DNA of 64,000 nt from Natranaerobius thermophilus JW/NM-WN-LF. Its GTDB lineage: Bacteria; Bacillota; Natranaerobiia; Natranaerobiales; Natranaerobiaceae. This document shows positions 1 to 8,595 of the stretch, piece by piece; within the stretch, counting starts at the first letter, position 1, and the number at the start of each line of letters is the position of its first letter. The stretch lies in NCBI RefSeq assembly GCF_000020005.1, contig NC_010718.1:1880001-1944000 (forward strand). The letters are read 5' to 3'. Below the pieces are notes generated by a model. That model was given only the letters and a program-made list of their open reading frames with translations. It had not been told where the DNA came from and ran no database searches. A program made the translations under genes and the position numbers.

Positions 1-837
1 AACTTCTTCTGGTAATAGATCGGTAGTTAGTGTAAAGTAATCAATTATTAATTCATCAGGGATAGACATAGTTTTTCCGTACATATCATATGGTTTTTCT
101 TCTATACCTATATAATTACCCAAACTTTTGCTCATCTTTTTCTCGCCATCAGTCCCCACTAATATAGGAAGCATCAGAGCAATTTGAGGTGTGTTACCTT
201 TTTCTTTTTGCAGTTGCCTTCCCATTAATAAATTAAACTTTTGTTCTGTTGCTCCAAATTCCACATCGGAATCCAAGAATACTGAATCATAACCCTGCAT
301 AATTGGGTAAAAGAATTCATGTAAACTAATTGGACGATTTTTCTTATACCTCCAATTAAAGTCTTCTCTTTCTAACATTCGTGCAACTGTTACCTTGCTA
401 GATAGTTCTATGATATCTTCAAACTTCAAGTTAGATAGCCATTCTGAGTTAAATCTTACGTCGGTTTTATCAGAATACAAAATTTTAAAAATTTGTTCCT
501 TATAGGTTTCGGCATTTTCCAATATTTCTTCTGTTGTCATTTGTTTTCTTGTTTCACTTCTTCCTGTAGGATCACCAATTTTACCAGTAAAGTCACCAAT
601 AATAATGGTAACATTATGTCCCATCTCTTGAATCTGTTTTAGTTTACGCAATACTACAGTGTGCCCCAAATGAATGTCAGGAGCCGAAGGGTCCAAACCT
701 AGTTTCAACCGTAATGGCTCATTACTATCAATGGACTTTTGAATCTTATTCTGCAATTCTTCTTTAGAAATTATTTCTTCGGTACCATGGGAAAAGATTT
801 CCATTTGTCGTTCTAAACTATAGTTTTGTAGCACCAC
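1..837 (-). CDS. tyrS: Tyrosyl-tRNA synthetase, 3' end outside window
   Basis: This is a class I aminoacyl-tRNA synthetase that charges tRNA-Tyr in the cytoplasm. The reverse strand reads from a GTG at 837, eight bases after a GGGGG ribosome binding site (846-850). The ATP-binding HIGH motif appears as HLGH in the context PSAPDIHLGH, and the KMSKS motif is intact near 120-140. The frame stays open to base 1, so the C-terminal part, including any S4-like domain, lies outside the window. The HLGH form fits the TyrZ-like branch of bacterial TyrRS. No T-box fits in the 194 bp upstream. A second in-frame GTG at 834 is an equally possible start. Confidence 0.93.
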   Translation of the reverse strand, partial: MVLQNYSLERQMEIFSHGTEEIISKEELQNKIQKSIDSNEPLRLKLGLDPSAPDIHLGHTVVLRKLKQIQEMGHNVTIIIGDFTGKIGDPTGRSETRKQMTTEEILENAETYKEQIFKILYSDKTDVRFNSEWLSNLKFEDIIELSSKVTVARMLEREDFNWRYKKNRPISLHEFFYPIMQGYDSVFLDSDVEFGATEQKFNLLMGRQLQKEKGNTPQIALMLPILVGTDGEKKMSKSLGNYIGIEEKPYDMYGKTMSIPDELIIDYFTLTTDLLPEEV

Positions 838-912
838 TTTCCAATCCCCCTACTGTAAATTTTATTAACTTTTGATAAATTAATTTTATTATCAAAGGAA
901 TTCCCGCAGGAT

Positions 913-918
913 ATTATA
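913..918 (-). promoter_or_regulatory. Possible -10 box for tyrS
   Basis: A perfect TATAAT reads on the minus strand about 75 bases before the tyrS start. I see no convincing -35 box at 16-18 bases, so this is tentative. Confidence 0.3.
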
Positions 919-997
919 TTTGACAAATTTTATTAGTGATTTTAACACAATAAACTATTTTTGGCAAAGCAATTAATCACCTTTTTTACAAAATTTA

Positions 998-1006
998 TGT
1001 TATAAT
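998..1006 (+). promoter_or_regulatory. Extended -10 promoter of the PBP1A gene
   Basis: TGTTATAAT is a perfect extended -10 (TGnTATAAT). It lies just upstream of an AAGGAGGGGG ribosome binding site at 1017-1026. No good -35 is visible, which extended -10 promoters tolerate. Confidence 0.5.
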
Positions 1007-1031
1007 ATTATTCGTTAAGGAGGGGGTTTAC

Positions 1032-3857
1032 ATGAGTCAAAACAAGAAAACCGTAACTAGGTCCCGGTCAAATAAAAAGAAGACCAAAAAAACTTTTAAG
1101 TTCAGCAATAACTCTATGAGAAATATATTAAAGTACGCGGGTATTGCAATTTTAGTTATCATTTTCTTATCTGGTGGAGTTGCCTTTGGCATGACAATTG
1201 CAGCATTACAAGGCACTCCCGATTTCGACCCGGAAAGGATGAGTTCAGCTCTACCGTCGGAAATCCGAGACCGCAATGGTAATTTAATTGTCAGGTTAGA
1301 TAGAGAGCAGTACCGGGTTGAAACTGATTTAGATGATGTCCCCGAACATACTCAGCAGGCTTTTATAGCCATCGAAGATGATAATTTTTACGACCATAGA
1401 GGCTTCGATCCTAGGGGGATCATGCGCGCTGCTACCACCAACTTTAGAACAACTGGGAATCCTTTTAGAGGGCCACAGGGTGGAAGTACTATTACACAAC
1501 AGCTTGTCAAACATGCTTTTCTGTCACCAAAACAACAATTAGAGCGCAAAATTCAGGAATTATGGTTGGCAATTCAAGTTGAGAGAGTTTACACTAAAGA
1601 TGAAATCCTGGAATTTTACTTAAATAATGCAGTTTATTTTAACCATAATGCTTACGGCATTCAAGCTGGCAGCCAAGTTTATTTTGATAAAGATGTCTCA
1701 GAACTAACAGTAGAAGAATCTGCCCTATTAGCAGGTGTAATTAAACACCCTAGCAGATTGTCTCCATTTAATAACCCAGAAGATGCAAAACAAAGGCAGG
1801 AATTAGTTCTAAGATCTATGAAATCGCAAGATTTCATTACAAAAGATGAATACAAAACAGCGAAAAGCGTTGGTATAGATGACATGTTAACAGAGCTACC
1901 GGAAAGGACATATCCTAATCCACATTTTGTCGATTATGTAATAAACGAAGAAGTTATCCCTATTTTAACAGAAATTACAGGTGGGAGTTCTGAAGAGGCC
2001 AGGGGTCAAGCAGAAAACCTTCTGTATCATGGTGGATTGACTATCTATACTACTATGGACAAAAGTATGCAGCAAACTGCTGAAAACGTGGTCAATGACT
2101 CAAATAATTATCCAACTACCCGTGAAGATGCATCTGGTGTTACTCAACCACAATCTGCAGTGGTGCTTGCGGATCCGGAAAGTGGTGAATTAAGAGCCCT
2201 TGTGGGAGGACGTAATTACGGAATTAATAATATGGTTAACAGAACTCTCAGTCGCCGCCAACCTGGTTCAGTAATGAAGCCCATAAATATCTATGCACCA
2301 GCAATTGAGGAAAGAATTATTTCACCAGGATCTGTTTTAGATGACGCCCCAATGGTTTTTGATATACCAGACACCAATAGAACTTATACTCCTGAGAACT
2401 TTAACCGCAGTTTTGCAGGATTAGTAACAGCTAGAACAGCTTTAGTACGGTCTTTAAATGTACCAGCTGTCGATTTATATGTTAATGAATTAGGAGCAAA
2501 TAAAGCCGCTGAATACACTGAACAATTTGGAATTACTACCATGACAGAATCTGATAAAAGGAATCCAGCTGCTGCTATCGGTGGCTGGGACCATGGTGTT
2601 AAACCAATAGAGGTGAATGCAGCCTTTGCTACTTTGGCAAATGAAGGAGTAAGGGTGGAACCATATGCTGTTAGGGAAATACAGGACAGAAATGGTGACA
2701 TCATATATGAAGCAGTACCCGAGAAAAAACCAGTATTATCTGAAGAAACAGCCTGGTTAGTTTCCGATATGTTAAAAGATACAGTTAATTGGGGAACTGC
2801 CAGCCAAGTAAACTTGGGAAGACCGGCAGCCGCTAAAACAGGAACTTCCCAAAATCAAAGAGATGGATGGCTATCAACCTATACACCTAACCTTGCTATG
2901 ACGGTTTGGATTGGTTATGACCGACATGATGCACAAGGTAGTTCCATCTCCAATCCGTGGAGATATACTACTAGTATGGTCAATCAAATTATGGGCCCTT
3001 CTCTAGAAGGAATGGAAATAAGAAATTTTCAGAGACCTTCAGGTATCCAAGGTCCAATATCAATTAGCACCAAATCGGGATTATTACCAAGCGATATAAC
3101 ACCTGATGACTATATAACTTCAGATTATTTTTTGAATAATATGGTCCCAACTCAAGAAGATAATGCCTTTGAAGAAGTTGAAATTTGTTTGGAAAGCGAA
3201 CAGTTAGCTACTGAAGATTGCCCAGAACACACTTTAGAAACGAAAGTATTCTTAAAAGATCGGTCATATATGACAACTGATGATCGTTGGACTGGTGGTC
3301 CAGGTAGAGTACCGGCAGATACTGAATTGATGGCACCGGAAGAGTCATGTGAAATTCACGGAGACGGTGAAGAAGGTGTTTCACCAGGATTAAGAGGGGA
3401 TGTAATTCATGATGGTAGAGCGATTAGACTTAGATGGTCTTCTTTAAGAGAAGATATAGCTGGCTATAACCTATACAAACAAGGTCCCCAAGATGATGAA
3501 TTTGTTTTAATTAAGGAAAATACAGCCAATACCTTTTTCGTTGACAACGATATCAGTGAAGGTGAAACCTATACCTATCGCTTAACAGAAATTGATGAAG
3601 AAGGAAATGAATCTACTTTTGCACAAACAGTTACCATCAGTGTTGTTACTGATGATACATCCACTGAACAAGAAGATCAGGTTGAGGACGAAACACCTCC
3701 AGACCAAGAACAAGAAAATAATCAAGACACAGATGACCCAGAAGAGGACGAAGAAACTGAAACTAAAGAGAATGAACATGAGCCCGAAGAAGAAGAAAAT
3801 GGTCATTCAACTGATCCTACCGATGATTTAGAAAATGGCAATAACCAGAATGATTAG
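1032..3857 (+). CDS. mrcA: Class A penicillin-binding protein 1A with FN3 and acidic tail
   Basis: This bifunctional enzyme polymerises and cross-links peptidoglycan. A Lys/Arg-rich cytoplasmic N-terminus (1-33) leads to one membrane segment (about 34-58). The GT51 glycosyltransferase follows, with EDDNFYDH at 115-122 (catalytic Glu115) and QGGSTITQQ at 149-157. The transpeptidase has S413-V-M-K, SLN at 474-476 and KTGT at 602-605, so both active sites look intact. A fibronectin type III-like domain (about 785-875) and an Asp/Glu-rich tail (about 876-941) end the protein. The acidic tail is consistent with a halophile, but acidic PBP tails also occur elsewhere. The gene stands alone, divergent from tyrS, and ends at a bidirectional terminator. 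Confidence 0.95.
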   Translation: MSQNKKTVTRSRSNKKKTKKTFKFSNNSMRNILKYAGIAILVIIFLSGGVAFGMTIAALQGTPDFDPERMSSALPSEIRDRNGNLIVRLDREQYRVETDLDDVPEHTQQAFIAIEDDNFYDHRGFDPRGIMRAATTNFRTTGNPFRGPQGGSTITQQLVKHAFLSPKQQLERKIQELWLAIQVERVYTKDEILEFYLNNAVYFNHNAYGIQAGSQVYFDKDVSELTVEESALLAGVIKHPSRLSPFNNPEDAKQRQELVLRSMKSQDFITKDEYKTAKSVGIDDMLTELPERTYPNPHFVDYVINEEVIPILTEITGGSSEEARGQAENLLYHGGLTIYTTMDKSMQQTAENVVNDSNNYPTTREDASGVTQPQSAVVLADPESGELRALVGGRNYGINNMVNRTLSRRQPGSVMKPINIYAPAIEERIISPGSVLDDAPMVFDIPDTNRTYTPENFNRSFAGLVTARTALVRSLNVPAVDLYVNELGANKAAEYTEQFGITTMTESDKRNPAAAIGGWDHGVKPIEVNAAFATLANEGVRVEPYAVREIQDRNGDIIYEAVPEKKPVLSEETAWLVSDMLKDTVNWGTASQVNLGRPAAAKTGTSQNQRDGWLSTYTPNLAMTVWIGYDRHDAQGSSISNPWRYTTSMVNQIMGPSLEGMEIRNFQRPSGIQGPISISTKSGLLPSDITPDDYITSDYFLNNMVPTQEDNAFEEVEICLESEQLATEDCPEHTLETKVFLKDRSYMTTDDRWTGGPGRVPADTELMAPEESCEIHGDGEEGVSPGLRGDVIHDGRAIRLRWSSLREDIAGYNLYKQGPQDDEFVLIKENTANTFFVDNDISEGETYTYRLTEIDEEGNESTFAQTVTISVVTDDTSTEQEDQVEDETPPDQEQENNQDTDDPEEDEETETKENEHEPEEEENGHSTDPTDDLENGNNQND

Positions 3858-3904
3858 GTTTTAAAAATGATGTAAAAAACAGAATTAATTAAAACAGTAC
3901 CAAT

Positions 3905-3942
3905 AAAAAACTCTTCCCTAAACTGCGCGGGAAGAGTTTTTT
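3905..3942. terminator. Bidirectional rho-independent terminator
   Basis: A 14-base arm (A6 then CTCTTCCC) pairs with GGGAAGAG followed by T6, loop of about 10 bases. It lies between the convergent PBP1A and mutS2 genes and can serve both strands. Confidence 0.9.
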
Positions 3943-3986
3943 ATTCAAAGGACTATATTTAAAGTGATTTTTAGGGGTTAATGTGA

Positions 3987-6377
3987 TCAATTGTTTAACT
4001 TGACCACAGTCACTCCTTCTCCCCCTTCTTGTCTGTTTCCCAATCTGTACTGAGAAACCATTGGGTGGCCTTCTAGATGAAATTGGATTCCTTTTCTTAA
4101 GTTACCAGTTCCTTTACCATGGATTATTCTAATCTCGGCCAATCCAGCAACTAAAGCATCATCAAGATATTTATCAACCTGATTTATGGCTTCTTCAACC
4201 CGCTCTCCTCTAATATCTAATTCAGTTGAAATTCTTTCCTTTTTACCGGCAAAAACATTGCCTCTACCAGTTGAAGAGGAGGAAGAGTTAACATTCCCGG
4301 AAAAGGTTGAGCCAGATTTTTCTTCTTCAGAAGGAAATATATCTGAAAAATTTACGTTTACTTTCATTATCCCTACCTGAACCTCTGCTTCACCTTTATC
4401 ATGATTAACTTGTAAGATTTGACCCTCTTTATCAAGATTAGAAATATATACCGTCAATCCAGGCTTTAACTTTTCAGGTGATAAAGGTACCGAGTCTGCC
4501 GAATCCATCAACTCTTCTCGTAACTTTTGTTGATGTCCCGATAGTTTATCTCTAACTTTAGAGCTAACTTCCGCCATTTCTTTATGGGACTTTTTCTCAG
4601 CTATTTTTCTAGCTTCTTTGAGAGACTCTTCAGCATCTCTTTTAGCATCAGAAATAATTTCCTCAGCTTGTCTTCTGGCTTTTTGCAAAACTTCATCTTT
4701 TTTTCTGGAAATTTCTTTTCGTTCTTGTTCTAGCTGGGCTTTTACTTGCTCGACTTTAGCCCGCTCCCGTTCTAATTCCTCTTTCATTTTCTGGCTTGAC
4801 TTTTCTTTTTCTGTTAGAGAAGTGATAAGTTCTTCCACTTCAATCTCTTCGTCTGCTAAAAAGCTTTTAGCATTGCTTATAATTTTGTCACTTAATCCCA
4901 GTCTTCTTGAAATTACGAAAGCATTACTTTTGCCTGGCACTCCTATTAACAAATTATAAGTCGGTTCCAAAGTTTCTTCGTCAAACTCTACCGAAGCATT
5001 TTCCACACCTTCTCGGGCATGAGCAAAACTTTTTAATTGAGTATAATGTGTAGTAGCTATGCTTCGACAACCCAAATTATGAAAATGCTCTAACAATGAC
5101 ATAGCCAAGGCCGACCCTTCTGTTGGGTCAGTGCCTGCACCTAACTCATCTAAAAGTATCAAAGACTCACTATTTGCGTGGTCAACTATTTTTACAATAT
5201 TGGACATATGAGAACTAAATGTACTAAGAGATTGCTCAATATCCTGTTCGTCTCCAATATCAGCAAAGACTTGTTCAAAAACACCCATTTCCGTACCGCG
5301 TTCTGCTGGAATATGAAGTCCAGATTGGGTCATTAAAGTAAACAGACCTACCATCTTTAAACTAACCGTCTTACCACCTGTATTTGGACCGGTGATCACC
5401 ATAGTATTAAATTCATCGCCTAATTTTACATCTACAGGTATGGCATCTTCTCCCAATAAAGGGTGTTTTCCTTTAATAATCTCCAATCGTTTTTCTTGAT
5501 TAAGTTCAGCTTCTCGGGCGTTCATACGCCGAGATAACGAACCTTTAGCCAAAATAAAATCTAACTCAACAAGAATTTGTAATGAATCATGAAGCTGATA
5601 ATGATATCCTTTTATTTTCTGACTTAACCCCTGTAATATTTTTTCGAGTTCACTATGTTCTTCGCGCTTTGCCTGCCTTAGTTCATTATTTTTTTCAACT
5701 ACTTCTTTGGGTTCTATATATACAGTCATCCCACTAGATGATTGATCATGAATAATTCCTGGTACCATATTTTGATATTCCGCTTTAACAGGTACCACGT
5801 ACCTATCGTATCTCATAGTAACAATTTTATCTTGAAGGTATTTTTCCCCACTTTGCAGTATCCGGTTAACGCTGGTTTTAACCTGGGACTGAAGCTTTTT
5901 AATTTTTTGCCTGATATTTCTCAAGTTGACACTAGCTGAATCTTTTACTTCACCATTTTCATCAATTTTATCATCAAGTTCTTTTTTAAGATGGTTTAAT
6001 TCAGGCAATTTAGATATTAATGAAGATAAAATCGGATAATTAGCTTGAAAATTATCATCAGTTATTTTTCTTACTCTATTAGACACACCAATAATTTCAG
6101 ATATTTGAAAGAGTTCGGGCCCCTGTAAGGTGCCATCTTTAGCAGCTAACTGAAGTTGCTTTCTGATATCCCGCAACCCTCTAAGAGAGATGTCTCGTTC
6201 TGCTAATAGTTCTTTAGCTTCACTTGTCTCCTTTAACCAGGTCTTTATCTCATTATAATTTACACTAGGGTCCAGGTCGTCACAAATTTCCTTAGTCATA
6301 GTTGAAACAGTTTCTTTCTTCAACTGGTCTATTATTTTAGGTAATTCCAAAGTATCCATAGATTTTTTAAACGTCAA
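3987..6377 (-). CDS. mutS2: MutS2 endonuclease/ATPase with Smr domain
   Basis: MutS2 is a MutS-family ATPase that lacks the mismatch-recognition domain; in Firmicutes it has been linked to suppressing recombination and to rescuing collided ribosomes. The Walker A GPNTGGKT is at 330-337 and is followed by the MutS-type DELGAGTDPTEG. A long charged coiled coil (about 510-640) precedes the Smr nuclease domain at the C-terminus, which contains LDIRG and HGKGTG. Length (796 aa) is typical. The start is TTG at 6377, eight bases after GGGAGG; the alternative ATG at 6359 lacks a placed ribosome binding site. It is the last gene of a zapA-polX-mutS2 cluster. Confidence 0.96.
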   Translation of the reverse strand: MTFKKSMDTLELPKIIDQLKKETVSTMTKEICDDLDPSVNYNEIKTWLKETSEAKELLAERDISLRGLRDIRKQLQLAAKDGTLQGPELFQISEIIGVSNRVRKITDDNFQANYPILSSLISKLPELNHLKKELDDKIDENGEVKDSASVNLRNIRQKIKKLQSQVKTSVNRILQSGEKYLQDKIVTMRYDRYVVPVKAEYQNMVPGIIHDQSSSGMTVYIEPKEVVEKNNELRQAKREEHSELEKILQGLSQKIKGYHYQLHDSLQILVELDFILAKGSLSRRMNAREAELNQEKRLEIIKGKHPLLGEDAIPVDVKLGDEFNTMVITGPNTGGKTVSLKMVGLFTLMTQSGLHIPAERGTEMGVFEQVFADIGDEQDIEQSLSTFSSHMSNIVKIVDHANSESLILLDELGAGTDPTEGSALAMSLLEHFHNLGCRSIATTHYTQLKSFAHAREGVENASVEFDEETLEPTYNLLIGVPGKSNAFVISRRLGLSDKIISNAKSFLADEEIEVEELITSLTEKEKSSQKMKEELERERAKVEQVKAQLEQERKEISRKKDEVLQKARRQAEEIISDAKRDAEESLKEARKIAEKKSHKEMAEVSSKVRDKLSGHQQKLREELMDSADSVPLSPEKLKPGLTVYISNLDKEGQILQVNHDKGEAEVQVGIMKVNVNFSDIFPSEEEKSGSTFSGNVNSSSSSTGRGNVFAGKKERISTELDIRGERVEEAINQVDKYLDDALVAGLAEIRIIHGKGTGNLRKGIQFHLEGHPMVSQYRLGNRQEGGEGVTVVKLNN

Positions 6378-6427
6378 GTTAAATTCCTCCCGAGATTAAT
6401 GGATAGTTTAACATTTACTATTATAAT

Positions 6428-6503
6428 TAAGCTAGGTGCTGTTATACTCCGTTGTTGATAGTTGAGCTCTTCAGCTATCAACGTACAACTTTAATACAGC
6501 TTA
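6428..6503. repeat. Dispersed palindromic repeat, copy A
   Basis: An imperfect 76-bp palindrome runs from TAAGCT to AGCTTA, with inner arms GTTGATAGTTGA and TCAGCTATCAAC around GCTCT. It resembles the longer copy at 52,484-52,672. The last three bases supply the polX stop codon (TAA, 6503-6501), so the repeat abuts or rewrote the end of polX. Confidence 0.65.
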
Positions 6504-8219
6504 ACCTAAAAAACTTTCCGTAAATTCTGCTAGTCCGTAAGTATTGATCACTTGTTCCTTAGAGAGCCAACCTCGTCTAGCAATAAAAACACCATATTGG
6601 ATATCTTTAAAAGATTCAGTACTGTGGGCATCTGTACTAATTAAAAACTTAACCCCTTTATTAATTCCTTGGAGAACTAATTCCTCTGGTAAATCTAATC
6701 TGTCAATTGAGGAGTTAATTTCTAAAGCGGTATTAGTAGCTACCGCAGTATCGAAAAGGCGTTCAAAATCTAAGTCATGACCTTGTCGTTTTCCCAGTAA
6801 TCTACCCGTAGGATGAGCGATAGCTTTTACATAAGGGTTTTCCATGGCTTTACAAATCCTGTTCGTAATCACATCTCCAGGATCATTAAATCCTTGATGG
6901 ATAGAAGCAATCACAAAATCTAATTCACGTAATATATCTGAAGAAAAATCCAGTTCGCCGTTTTTCAAAATATCAACTTCTGTACCAGTGAATATAGTAA
7001 AGTCTTTTAATTCGTGATTAAGTTTTTGGATCTCCTCCACCTGTCTTTCAAGCTGAAACTCTGATAGCCCATTGGCAATTTTTAAAGATTTAGAATGGTC
7101 AGTAATAGCAATATATTCATAACCCATATTTTTAGCTCCATCAACCATATCTTGTAAGTCTCCTGCACCATCGGTCCAGTTAGTATGAATGTGAAGATCA
7201 CCTTTAATATCTTTGACATTAATTAATGAAGGTAATTTGTCTTTATGAGCCTTTTCTACTTCACCACGATTTTCTCTAAGTTCAGGCGCTATATATGGTA
7301 AATCCAGCTTATTATACAAGTCAAATTCGGAATATAATTCTACTCCTTGTTCTGTTTCTTTATCAATTAAACCCGCTTTTTTTAATTCATAACCTTTCTG
7401 AAAAGCTAGATTCGCTACTTCTTCAATATGGTCCTCACTACCAGTAGCCAAAAATAGATAGTAATAAAAGTTTTTTTCACTGGTTAAATAAAAATCTATT
7501 CTTATACCAACTGTATTTAAAACACTTAGAACATTTTTTTGTTCTTCTAAAACCTGATAAACAGCCGGTAAATCGATAATTTTTTCCTTTACTGTTTTCG
7601 GTTCTTGTGTTTTAACTACAAGGTCAATATCTTGAACCATTCCCTTTCTCCTTCTAACACTACCCGAGGTTTCCACATTTTCAATTTCAGGGAACTTTTC
7701 CAAAGTCGCGATAATATTCTCATTCATGGGCAGAGCTATTCCCAATAAAGTTTCGCGTTCAGAACTTTCAACTTTGGAAATCCCCTGTAAAATCTTCTCT
7801 TGAATTTTTTCTCCAAACCCTGGTAATTCTTTGATTTGATCCTGTTCACAAGCCTCTTTGAGCTGATTTAACGAGCTTATTCCCAATTGATAGTATAGTT
7901 TTTGAGCAGATTTAACACCTACACCAGGAATCCCCAAAATTCTTCTCAGTCCTGTTGGCACTTCGCTTCGCAGCTCTTCTAATAATGAAGATCTACCCGT
8001 CCTAACAATCTCTTCTATTTGTGAAGCAATTCCCTTACCAATACCTGATATCTGTCTAAGACGATTTTCTTGGACTAGCCTAGTCATATCTTCTGAAAGG
8101 GTTTCAACATTTCTTGCCCCCCTTCTATAAGCCCTTATCTTATAAAAATTTTCGCCTTTAAGTTCTAATATTTCAGCTATTTCCTTTAATATTAAAGATA
8201 TTTCCGTATTAGTCATCAA
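6501..8219 (-). CDS. polX: PolX-family DNA polymerase with PHP exonuclease domain
   Basis: This is a bacterial family X polymerase used in gap-filling DNA repair. Helix-hairpin-helix segments rich in GIGKGIA and GIPGVGVKSA occupy the first 130 residues. The polymerase core carries GSVRRRKG and the metal-binding DIDLVV near 195-200. A C-terminal PHP domain begins near 340 with LHIHTNWTDG and continues with ITDHS, providing 3'-5' exonuclease activity in this family. Length (572 aa) is normal. The start overlaps the zapA stop by four bases (ATGA), indicating translational coupling. Its stop codon lies in a palindromic repeat. Confidence 0.96.
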   Translation of the reverse strand: MMTNTEISLILKEIAEILELKGENFYKIRAYRRGARNVETLSEDMTRLVQENRLRQISGIGKGIASQIEEIVRTGRSSLLEELRSEVPTGLRRILGIPGVGVKSAQKLYYQLGISSLNQLKEACEQDQIKELPGFGEKIQEKILQGISKVESSERETLLGIALPMNENIIATLEKFPEIENVETSGSVRRRKGMVQDIDLVVKTQEPKTVKEKIIDLPAVYQVLEEQKNVLSVLNTVGIRIDFYLTSEKNFYYYLFLATGSEDHIEEVANLAFQKGYELKKAGLIDKETEQGVELYSEFDLYNKLDLPYIAPELRENRGEVEKAHKDKLPSLINVKDIKGDLHIHTNWTDGAGDLQDMVDGAKNMGYEYIAITDHSKSLKIANGLSEFQLERQVEEIQKLNHELKDFTIFTGTEVDILKNGELDFSSDILRELDFVIASIHQGFNDPGDVITNRICKAMENPYVKAIAHPTGRLLGKRQGHDLDFERLFDTAVATNTALEINSSIDRLDLPEELVLQGINKGVKFLISTDAHSTESFKDIQYGVFIARRGWLSKEQVINTYGLAEFTESFLG

Positions 8220-8518
8220 TTATCACCCTTATCAGTTTCACCCTTCTCGTCTAACATTTCCAATAGATCGGTATGTTCGTCTTCAAGCTTTAAGTATTCA
8301 TCGGCTAAGTTTAAAGCCGCCAACACAGCTATCTGATGTAGGCTAATTCTAGGTTTGCTTTCTGCAATTTTGTTCATGGTTTCATCGACTACAGAAGCCA
8401 CTTTTTTCATATGCTCTGGATTTGAAGAACTCTTTAAAGTATATTCTTCACCAAAAATATTAACTTCAATGCGATGTCTTCTATCAGATCTCAATCTAGC
8501 TACCCCCTTTACACCCAA
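8216..8518 (-). CDS. zapA: Cell division protein ZapA
   Basis: ZapA is a small coiled-coil protein that binds FtsZ and promotes Z-ring assembly. The 100-residue product has the family pattern: an N-terminal beta-strand region with IFGEEYTLKSSSNPEHMKKVA, followed by a helical segment with LAALNLADEYLKLE. The start is TTG at 8518, seven bases after AAGGAG. It is the first gene of the zapA-polX-mutS2 cluster, an arrangement common in Firmicutes. Confidence 0.9.
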   Translation of the reverse strand: MGVKGVARLRSDRRHRIEVNIFGEEYTLKSSSNPEHMKKVASVVDETMNKIAESKPRISLHQIAVLAALNLADEYLKLEDEHTDLLEMLDEKGETDKGDN

Positions 8519-8561
8519 TTAATTTCTCCTTAGAAACTAAAATTCCTGCTGCAATATGTAA

Positions 8562-8590
8562 TAAGAGGGCGTCCACGGCGGGACGCCCTA
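8562..8590 (-). terminator. Terminator downstream of pheT
   Basis: AGGGCGTCC (8566-8574) pairs perfectly with GGACGCCCT (8581-8589). The stem is GC-rich but the following minus-strand T-tract is weak (CTTATT), so it may only partly stop transcription into zapA. Confidence 0.6.
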
Positions 8591-8595
8591 AAATA

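Noticed and set aside
838-1031. Search for a T-box or other leader for tyrS
   Set aside because: The spacer is too short and lacks the GGGTGG-type core; only a promoter-like -10 is seen.
3592-3831. Lys-rich frame overlapping the end of the PBP1A gene
   Set aside because: It is a +1-frame shadow of the repetitive acidic codons of the PBP tail.
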